Below are positions 14,880 to 20,749 of a stretch of DNA of 20,749 nt, piece after piece. The translations under genes and the position numbers were made by a program. The first letter of the stretch is position 1, and the number at the start of each line of letters is the position of its first letter. Location: the NCBI GenBank assembly GCA_030146155.1, contig JASLCF010000206.1:1-20749 (forward strand), written 5' to 3'. The notes beneath the pieces were generated by a model that saw only the letters and a list, made by a program, of their open reading frames with translations, was not told the DNA's origin and ran no database searches. This stretch comes from Savagea sp. GTDB lineage: Bacteria; Bacillota; Bacilli; Bacillales_A; Planococcaceae.

Positions 14880-16018
14880 TTGCTTAACTCCTTACTAATA
14901 AATTCATTTAATTCATTTAATCCTTTGATTAATGCTTCAATTTGTTGGTCGGTATTTCCCATGCCAAAACTTATTCTAATCACTCCGTTTTGTAGATGAC
15001 GTGACAATTGAATATGTTCAATGACATGACTGGTTGATTGTTGCGTAGAGCTACAAGCACTAGAAGTAGAGACAATAATTTCTCTATCTTGGAGAAAATT
15101 GATTGCGACCTCTCCCCTAATCTTTGGCATTGCAATAGAAATGATATGCGGGGCACCTGCTTTATCTCCAACTATTTCGAGTGCAGACATTTTTTCAACA
15201 GCTGTCACAATTGCTTGTTTCCATTTTCGATATTGTGCATGCTCCTCGTTTACCTTTGCTAATCTCATCGCTTTTGCTAAACTAGCCGCTAAATTCACTG
15301 CAACCGTTCCACTTCGAAGACCTGATTCTTGGCCCCCACCTAACATGTGAGGAGTAAGTGGGTATCGATGTCTCATAATCAGTGCACCACTCCCTCTCAA
15401 TGCATTGATTTTATGTCCTGAAATTGAAATAACATCCGCATTTTTTGCATCAAGGCTAACAGGTAACTTACCATAACTTTGAACTGCGTCTACATGAAAG
15501 ATTGCAGTCGAATGAGCTTGAATGAGTTGTTTAATCTGTGTAAGAGGTTGTATCGTTCCCACTTCATTATTGACATGCATAATTGAAACGAGTGTAGTAT
15601 CTTTGGATAAGGCTTTTTTTAATTGTTCTAAGTCGACTTTACCTTCTTGATCTACATCTAAGTAAGTGACAGAAAAACCTTGTGTTTCCAATCTTTTAAA
15701 ACACTCTAAAACGGAAGGGTGTTCAATTTTTGAAGTAATCAGAGATTTCCCTTTTTGTTGGTTCGCATAAGCTAGTCCAAAAATAGCAAGGTTATTTGAT
15801 TCTGTACCACCAGATGTAAAAATGACTTCTCCATTTGCTGTTGGAATATCAAACAATTCTTTGATTTGTTGTTTAGCCTGAACTAATAAACGGGAGGACG
15901 CTACACCTAACTTATGAATAGAAGCTGGGTTTGCAAAATATCTTTCTGTAATTGTAAGGTATGACTGAAGAACTTCTGGGTGAGTGGGACTTGTTGCGCT
16001 GTGGTCAAAATAGTACAT
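14876..16018 (-). CDS. nifZ: Cysteine desulfurase, NifZ/IscS-like, sulfur donor to ThiI
   Basis: This is a 380-residue fold-type I PLP enzyme (B. subtilis NifZ ~381). I start at ATG 16018 (MYYFDHSATSPTHPEV), which has AAGGAG 6 nt upstream; a slightly earlier in-frame ATG lacks a ribosome site and family similarity. Key residues are the PLP-contacting TSGGTESNN (68-76), His100 in IEHPSV, Asp177 in VDAVQ, the Schiff-base Lys203 in SGHKINALRGSG, and the persulfide Cys322 in the mobile loop STSSACSS. It removes sulfur from cysteine as a persulfide; coupling to thiI points to tRNA s4U8 rather than Fe-S clusters as its task. It heads a five-gene operon. Confidence 0.94.
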   Translation of the reverse strand: MYYFDHSATSPTHPEVLQSYLTITERYFANPASIHKLGVASSRLLVQAKQQIKELFDIPTANGEVIFTSGGTESNNLAIFGLAYANQQKGKSLITSKIEHPSVLECFKRLETQGFSVTYLDVDQEGKVDLEQLKKALSKDTTLVSIMHVNNEVGTIQPLTQIKQLIQAHSTAIFHVDAVQSYGKLPVSLDAKNADVISISGHKINALRGSGALIMRHRYPLTPHMLGGGQESGLRSGTVAVNLAASLAKAMRLAKVNEEHAQYRKWKQAIVTAVEKMSALEIVGDKAGAPHIISIAMPKIRGEVAINFLQDREIIVSTSSACSSTQQSTSHVIEHIQLSRHLQNGVIRISFGMGNTDQQIEALIKGLNELNEFISKELSK

Positions 16019-16053
16019 AATTAACTCCTTTTTTGTCATCTTCCATAATAAAA

Positions 16054-16156
16054 CGTCGAAGAGGGAAAAACTTCATCTGATTAAGAAATTGTAACACATT
16101 TCTTCTGTCAGACGAAAGCTTGTCACTTACCCAGTAACTGAGTAAACCTCTCGACG
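16054..16156 (-). other. Long-range inverted repeat enclosing the nifZ promoter
   Basis: CGTCGAAGAGG (16054-16064) and CCTCTCGACG (16147-16156) are complementary over 10 bp with one bulged base. On the minus strand the second arm runs into TTTTATTA. The ~82-nt loop contains the nifZ extended -10 and a smaller 8-bp hairpin (16127-16145, TTACCCAG / CTGAGTAA). Whether it serves as the ezrA terminator or merely flanks the promoter is unclear. No other terminator is visible after ezrA. Confidence 0.4.
16088..16096 (-). promoter_or_regulatory. Extended -10 promoter of the nifZ-thiI-sppA-yteJ-ytxK operon
   Basis: On the minus strand TGTTACAAT holds a 5/6 -10 hexamer (TACAAT, 16093-16088) with the TG extension. 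No good -35 is seen at the right distance. The implied leader before the nifZ ATG is ~60 nt and contains the 3' arm of the long inverted repeat. Confidence 0.5.
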
Positions 16157-16160
16157 ATTT

Positions 16161-17858
16161 TTAATTCGATGTAGTTTGTAACATCATTTCTATTTTCTTA
16201 ATTGCTCCTGGCTCTGCTTCTTCGACGGCAGTTCCAGCCTCCTCTAATGCTTTAGCATATCTAAATTGACTAAAGGACTCCTCTGCTTCTAATAAACGAG
16301 TATGTAATTCCTCATTTTGAAGACGATATCTATTCCCATATTGAATAATCGCTTCTATTAATTTTACATTTTCAATCGTTGTTGAAATTCTTTCTTCGAT
16401 TTCTTCTAGTGAATGACTAGCGATTTCAGTAAGTTTCTCCGAAGAAGGGATATTAATCGGGGCTCCAGTTAAACTCTGCTCCGCAACATAAATATGTTCA
16501 TCGACTTCTTCAATACGAGCGACTAAATCTTCGGGAATACCAGGTAAGTTACTGCGTCTTAATTGTCTCTCAGCATATTGTAACCTTTTTGAAATTCTTT
16601 CTAACGCGACTCTAATTTGAATCTCTTCTTCTCTTAAATTATTAATTTGTTTAATAAAAGCTACTACTGCCAATTCATGTTGATCAACCTCAGCATCAAT
16701 TTGCTCTAATTCACTTTGAAGTGACGAATAAGCTACAAATTCACCTTCACTCTTCTCTACGCACGTCTCTAGTTGCTCTTTTAACTCGAGTAAGCGAGTG
16801 TAATGTGAATGCACTTTTTGTGCTTCTTCGCTACTCAATTGGTAACTGTTTTGAATGAATTCTACTTCTTCAACAGCTCTTTTTGTTTCTTTGATAACAT
16901 CATCAACTTTCGACTGAATAGGTTGCATAATCTCTAGCACCTTTTGTTTCGCTTTTACTTCTGCTTCTAGGGCATCATAAATTTCCTCGATGGTTGATTC
17001 AAACACTTTGATTTCATCCGCAATTCCTTCAACTTGTAAAAGAGCGATTTGTTCTTCATGAAAAGCTAATTTTTCCTCGATTTGAGTAAGTTTGCTCAGA
17101 ATCGATAAATGTTCAAAAGAATAGCCGTCTAACTCTAAATCTTTTGCACCATAACGAATCTCTTTGATTTCTTTTGGAATATTTTTCTGAATATCTTCTA
17201 ACAACGCTGGAATGACTTCAATTTGCTCAAATAACTCATTCGCTTCTGCAGTGACTAGTAATACTTTTTCTCTTGCTGTTAAATAGTTACCGTCTTTGGT
17301 TAATTCATCAAATTCTTCAAATGCAGGAGCTAGCTCTTGAGTTCTATACTCTAAAGGCTGTAACGCCTCGCCAAATTGATAAGGTTTTGCTAGTAATTGT
17401 TGTTTACCTAATCTGAATTTAGCCTTAAGTTGCTCCATCTCAATTCGGTTTTTTTCTTCACTGCCAATTAGTTCTTCTAATTCCTCTAAAATATTATTTT
17501 TAGTTTCTTCTGCAAAAGTGAGTATTTCATTAATTTCATTTTCAATATCTACAATTTTACGGTATCCAACACGTTCTATCACTTCTTCAGCATCGAATAG
17601 TAAAGAGTCTATTTTAGGCATCAGTACATCTACTACTTCCGTCCATTCACTTCGCCAACGTTCAAATTTCTCTTCTGTCTCACCTGTCATATTCAATTGT
17701 TTCACTTTTGTTAACTCTTCAAATATCGGTTCATGTTGCACTTGAAGTTTAATTTTTTCTAATGCAATTAATTCATTGCGATGTTTTTTTCTAAACAAAT
17801 AAACTACAAGGAATATAGTAATTACTAATATGATAAGTAAAACGATATATTTGCCCAA
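16161..17858 (-). CDS. ezrA: Septation ring formation regulator EzrA, TTG start
   Basis: This 565-residue protein (B. subtilis EzrA ~562) is a membrane-anchored negative regulator of FtsZ ring assembly that also links division to cell-wall synthesis in Bacilli. An N-terminal transmembrane segment (~4-22, YIVLLIILVITIFLVVYLF) is followed by FRKKHRNEL and then almost entirely alpha-helical spectrin-like repeats, rich in Glu, Leu and Gln. The family motif NMTGETEEKFERWRSEW is at ~56-72. The conserved C-terminal patch is NRYRLQNEELHTRLLEAEESF and ALEEAGTAVEEAEPGAIKKIE. The start is TTG at 17858, with AGAGGTGAG ending 5 nt upstream; no ATG lies in frame before the membrane segment. It is monocistronic; the genes hisJ, yttP and ytsP found beside it in B. 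subtilis are missing. Confidence 0.95.
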   Translation of the reverse strand: MGKYIVLLIILVITIFLVVYLFRKKHRNELIALEKIKLQVQHEPIFEELTKVKQLNMTGETEEKFERWRSEWTEVVDVLMPKIDSLLFDAEEVIERVGYRKIVDIENEINEILTFAEETKNNILEELEELIGSEEKNRIEMEQLKAKFRLGKQQLLAKPYQFGEALQPLEYRTQELAPAFEEFDELTKDGNYLTAREKVLLVTAEANELFEQIEVIPALLEDIQKNIPKEIKEIRYGAKDLELDGYSFEHLSILSKLTQIEEKLAFHEEQIALLQVEGIADEIKVFESTIEEIYDALEAEVKAKQKVLEIMQPIQSKVDDVIKETKRAVEEVEFIQNSYQLSSEEAQKVHSHYTRLLELKEQLETCVEKSEGEFVAYSSLQSELEQIDAEVDQHELAVVAFIKQINNLREEEIQIRVALERISKRLQYAERQLRRSNLPGIPEDLVARIEEVDEHIYVAEQSLTGAPINIPSSEKLTEIASHSLEEIEERISTTIENVKLIEAIIQYGNRYRLQNEELHTRLLEAEESFSQFRYAKALEEAGTAVEEAEPGAIKKIEMMLQTTSN

Positions 17859-17999
17859 ATAGGCTCACCTCTTCATAATGGTTTCATTAAACGATTATCT
17901 TATTTAATACTTTATCATTTCTATACATTTTTTTCTATCTCAAATACAATCAATTGATGAATGGTGCTATTTTTAAAGGAACAATTTTAAATTTTTACT

Positions 18000-18038
18000 A
18001 AAAAAGCAGACTTATCTCGATTGATAAAGTCCGCTTTT
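18000..18038 (-). terminator. Terminator of the decayed dgcP gene
   Basis: GCAGACTTATC (18006-18016) and GATAAAGTCCGC (18023-18034) pair with one bulge and a G-U pair when read on the minus strand. AAAA/TTTT extends the stem, and six T follow on the minus strand (A run 18000-18005). It lies 2 nt past the original stop codon of the pseudogene, so it belongs to that gene. Confidence 0.8.
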
Positions 18039-18039
18039 C

Positions 18040-19836
18040 TTATTGCTCATAAATAATATATTGATTTTTACCGCTTGATTTTGCACGGTATAGCGCATCA
18101 TCTGTATAGGTAAATAATTCTTTTGCTGTATATTCATTTGGAGTCGTCCATTACATCACACCCATTGAGACGGTCACTTGCGGATTTGTATATCTAGGTA
18201 TTTCTTTCAAAATGTTTTTAGCATACTAAATCCCTTCTGTTAATGCATGTCCTGGTAAGAGTATTGTAATTTCTTCGCCACCCCATTGTTGCCCACAATC
18301 TTTTGAACAATTTTAGCTACTTGCAAAAGTACTGTATCACCTACAACATGACCAAATGTATCATTCACTGCCTTAAAATCATCTATATCTAGAATGAGTA
18401 AAACTCCTTGCTCACCAGTCTGTAGGGAGTGTTCGATGGCTTTATCACCAAACCTTCTGGAGTATAGCTTTGTGAGACTATCGCGATCAACCAAGTTTTG
18501 TAGTTGTTCCCTTAATAAGATATTTGAAATTGCAAGGGAAGCATGTCCGATAATTGAATGTAATAACTTAAAATCTTCAAACGAAAAAGCGTATTTGTCT
18601 TTATGTACTAGCAAAATAAACCCATGGATTTGACTTTGATTTACAATTGGCATTGCTACAATTGATTGATAAAGAGAAGTATTATATTTATCTTCTTTAC
18701 TACCTATTTCAAAAATAGATTCCTTTGTTTCAATAATATTTTGACTCATACGGTACAGTAAGTCTGTCCCTTCTATTGTATCAAAGTAGCCTGAACTTTG
18801 ATTAAGGACATGAAGTTTTCCCTCACGTATAAAAACAAAAGCATATTCCTTTGGACGAAAAGCAGCAATGACTTGTTTCTGTAAAAAATTAATCATCTCG
18901 TCAAACTCTAAATTGTCATTCAATCTTCTTGATACTTCATTTACTAATTGTAGGTCTGCTACTAGACGGGTTGATTGATTATATAAACTGGCATTTTCTA
19001 ATGAGTTTCCAGCAGAATGAGCAATCATTTTAATGTGTTCTTGTTCGGTTTCAAGAAATTGATAATTAGAAGATGTCGTGAATTGTAAAATACCGTAAAT
19101 TCCTTGTTTGCCATTCATGGGCACATTAATAATAATCTGTTGTGTATCGTCATCCTCTTCAATAGAAATCTCTTCTGTGAGGAAAGCTTCAATAGTAACT
19201 TGTTTTTTTCTGCTGCATCCTTTTGCTCATGAGATAATAGAATTTGAAGTTTTGCAAAAGGAAAATGCTCGTCAAAATAATTCGTTACTAAATCTAAAAT
19301 ACGGATACTTTCATTGGTAGAATTAATTTTACGAGTAATTTTATATAGTTTTCTAAAATCAGATTCACTTTTTGAAAGTTGATAAAACTTAGCATATGTT
19401 TTAAATAAAGAACCCAATCTTTTTATAAAAATCTCGTATTCTGGTTGTTCCATAAACTCTTTCCATAGATCAGTTTCTTGAAAGAGAAGAACCCCTGTCA
19501 TCTCATCTTCAAAATACAAAAATAATTGTTGTTCATTGGATAAATCTTCTTGATTCAACCACTTTGTAATCATTTCTTCTTCAGATTGAGAAGAACTTGT
19601 ATCAATCATTGGTGATCTCATTTTATTCTTTTTAGATGTAGGTATTAAGTAGTCTCCGAAACGTATAAAATTACACATATGAGTCACTTCAAAAAATAAT
19701 TAAAAATTTTAGCAATACTTTCGTCCCATATCTCTAAAGTGGAATCTAGCACTGCAATATTCATAAAACGGTCCAATCCATCCATTATATCCATCTTTTT
19801 TAATTTTTCAGTCACTATTTTTCCACCACTTTTCAT
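18040..19836 (-). pseudogene. dgcP: Decayed diguanylate cyclase, GAF-GGDEF, dgcP (ytrP) homologue
   Basis: The frames join into one ~598-residue protein: an N-terminal piece from ATG 19836, GAF-like regions, then GGDEF landmarks DSLTKLYSRRFGD, DIDDFKAVNDTFGHVVGDTVL, WGGEEITILLPG (active-site loop GGEEI, usually GGEEF) and the end DALYRAKSSGKNQYI. It is broken five times. Single-base losses in homopolymers shift frame at 19691-19696 (A6 on plus), 19203-19209 (T7) and 18301-18304 (T4); adding one base at each restores the protein. A TAG at 18226-18228 and a TAA at 18151-18153 interrupt the last ~65 codons. Original stop: 18040-18042. A TATAAT on the minus strand (19862-19857) could be its promoter. 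B. subtilis dgcP also lies beside rpsD. DgcP makes c-di-GMP; this copy should be inactive. The exact start is uncertain. Confidence 0.9.
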
Positions 19837-19926
19837 CTCTTAATCGTGTATTTTATATTATAATACAAATAGCCTATAATTACTATATATAACCTTGAAT
19901 TCTTTTTAGTTATACCCTGTTTGATA

Positions 19927-19955
19927 TTGCGCGTTTTTTTCTATTATGTTATGAT
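19927..19955 (+). promoter_or_regulatory. Extended -10 promoter of rpsD
   Basis: TTGCGC (19927-19932) and TATGAT (19950-19955) lie 17 nt apart, and the -10 carries the TGn extension (TGTTATGAT). The implied start near 19962 gives a leader of ~180 nt, similar to the B. subtilis rpsD leader. Confidence 0.75.
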
Positions 19956-19961
19956 ATTCTT

Positions 19962-20144
19962 TGTGTAAAATAATAAGCAGCAGTTGTATTCTTTCAACTA
20001 CCAATTCTAATCCTTTTTCAAGGTGATGATTCACGTAATTCGATGGCTGCTCGAACGAAGGATCAATAAGTTAGAATTGCGGTTAAAGTGCGTACATCTG
20101 GTTTTTATTTTACAAATAAAACCAAAACAGAGGAGGAGTCAATT
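19962..20144 (+). ncRNA. rpsD leader RNA with predicted pseudoknot, likely S4-binding autoregulatory element
   Basis: The leader can form a long helix CAATTCTAA (20002-20010) with TTAGAATTG (20071-20079), extended inward by TCCTT (20011-20015) with AAGGA (20058-20062). Upstream AGCAGC (19976-19981) is complementary to GCTGCT (20046-20051), which lies inside that helix's loop, so the two pairings cross and form a pseudoknot. Small hairpins AGTTG/CAACT (19982-19999) and GTGA/TCAC (20023-20034) and an AT-rich hairpin (20100-20123) fill the rest. Free S4 is known to repress rpsD through leader RNA in B. subtilis. That this RNA does so is inferred from position, length and fold. Confidence 0.7.
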
Positions 20145-20747
20145 ATGGCTCGTTATACAGGTCCAACATGGAAAGTTTCACGTCGTTTAGGTATTTCACT
20201 AAGCGGAACAGGTAAAGAAATCGAAAAGCGTCCGTACGCTCCAGGTCAACACGGTCCAACTCAACGTATTAAATTATCAGAGTATGGAAAACAATTACAA
20301 GAAAAACAAAAATTACGTTTTATGTACGGTGTAAACGAACGTCAATTCCGTAACTTATTCACTAAATCAGGTCAAATGCAAGGTATTCATGGTGAGAACT
20401 TCATGATTTTACTTGAAACTCGCTTAGATAACTTAGTTTACAGAATGGGTCTTGCTCGTACTCGTCGTGCAGCACGTCAATTAGTAAACCACGGACACGT
20501 TTTAGTTGATGGAAAACGTTTAGATATTCCTTCATACAGCGTTAAACCAGGTCAAGAAATCTCATTACGTGAGCGTTCACAAAATTTAGCAGCAGTTAAC
20601 GAAGCTTTAGAATTAAATAACTTCGTTCCTGAATACATTGAATTCGATGCTGAAGCTAAAAAAGGTACATTCACTCGTTTACCAGAACGTAGCGAATTAT
20701 CAGCTGAAATTAACGAAGCGTTAATCGTTGAGTTCTACTCAAGATAA
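20145..20747 (+). CDS. rpsD: 30S ribosomal protein S4
   Basis: This is a complete 200-residue S4, a primary 16S rRNA binder that starts assembly of the 30S body and contributes to decoding accuracy. It starts MARYTGPTWKVSRRLGISLS, continues with PYAPGQHGP (30-38), and carries the S4 RNA-binding domain at ~91-155 (ETRLDNLVYRMGLARTRRAA, RQLVNHGHVLVDGKR). There are no cysteines, so it is the zinc-free form. ATG 20145 follows AGGAGG by 8 nt; an in-frame upstream GTG (20088) would add 19 residues from leader RNA and is rejected. Codons are those of highly expressed genes. It is transcribed alone away from dgcP, as in Bacillus. Confidence 0.98.
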   Translation: MARYTGPTWKVSRRLGISLSGTGKEIEKRPYAPGQHGPTQRIKLSEYGKQLQEKQKLRFMYGVNERQFRNLFTKSGQMQGIHGENFMILLETRLDNLVYRMGLARTRRAARQLVNHGHVLVDGKRLDIPSYSVKPGQEISLRERSQNLAAVNEALELNNFVPEYIEFDAEAKKGTFTRLPERSELSAEINEALIVEFYSR

Positions 20748-20749
20748 TT

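Noticed and set aside
14980..15350. Several 60-85 codon open frames on both strands inside nifZ
   Set aside because: They are in alternative frames of a gene with complete catalytic motifs and lack ribosome sites.
19115..19687. A separate 190-residue GAF-type protein upstream of a GGDEF protein
   Set aside because: Its C-terminus is frame-shifted sequence; restoring one base at the 19203-19209 run joins it smoothly to the downstream frame, so it is a fragment of dgcP.
20100..20123. AT-rich hairpin before rpsD as a possible transcription attenuator
   Set aside because: It has few G-C pairs and is not followed by a U tract, so it is unlikely to terminate; kept only as a part of the leader.
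20088..20144. GTG-initiated extension of rpsD by 19 residues
   Set aside because: The extra residues are translated from leader RNA; the ATG at 20145 has a perfect AGGAGG and gives the universal S4 N-terminus.
1..20749. Mobile elements, CRISPR repeats, tRNA genes or prophage remnants
   Set aside because: No transposase or integrase reading, no regularly spaced direct repeats and no cloverleaf sequence was seen; gene order and base composition look like core chromosome throughout.

Overview
The window is about 20.7 kb of low-GC Firmicutes (Bacilli) chromosome. It holds core housekeeping genes in the order familiar from Bacillus subtilis: pyk-pfkA-accA-accD ... dnaE-nrnA-ytpI-ytoI-ytkL ... ytxK-sppA/yteJ-thiI-nifZ-ezrA-dgcP-rpsD. 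Protein similarity recalled from memory fits the Planococcaceae/Caryophanaceae side of Bacillales. The sporulation genes ytrH/ytrI, which lie between dnaE and nrnA in B. subtilis, are absent, so a non-spore-forming lineage is plausible; this is inference only. I see no IS element, prophage, CRISPR array, tRNA or rRNA.

Layout. (1) Positions 1-3999, minus strand: a probable operon made of a FadR-type GntR regulator, accD, accA, pfkA and pyk (pyk is cut by the window edge). It joins malonyl-CoA synthesis to lower glycolysis. A perfect 17-bp inverted repeat of PdhR/FadR type sits at the predicted transcription start. (2) 4019-8006, minus: dnaE (replicative polymerase, shorter than usual) behind nrnA, closed by a hairpin terminator that overlaps the dnaE stop codon. 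(3) 8040-8466: a small membrane protein (ytpI) on the plus strand, sharing a bidirectional terminator with the convergent ytoI. (4) 8466-10555, minus: ytkL-ytoI from an extended -10 promoter. (5) 10646-11191: a monocistronic universal stress protein gene, plus strand. (6) 11208-16093, minus: a tightly packed operon nifZ-thiI-sppA-yteJ-ytxK (sulfur transfer to tRNA, a membrane protease, an RDD membrane protein and a methyltransferase). (7) 16161-17858, minus: ezrA, a septum-ring regulator, started with TTG. (8) 18000-19836, minus: a decayed diguanylate cyclase gene in the position of dgcP (ytrP), with three frameshifts and two nonsense codons. (9) 19927-20747, plus: rpsD with an extended -10 promoter and a ~180-nt leader that can fold into a pseudoknot, the hallmark of S4 autoregulation.

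The region is ordinary core genome. The points of most interest are the ruined dgcP, the GntR-operator arrangement ahead of accDA-pfkA-pyk, an altered zinc ribbon in AccD, a Lys in place of the usual substrate-binding Arg243 in PfkA, an eroded PHP domain plus a missing C-terminal tail in DnaE, and the rpsD leader pseudoknot. I found no convincing wholly new system.
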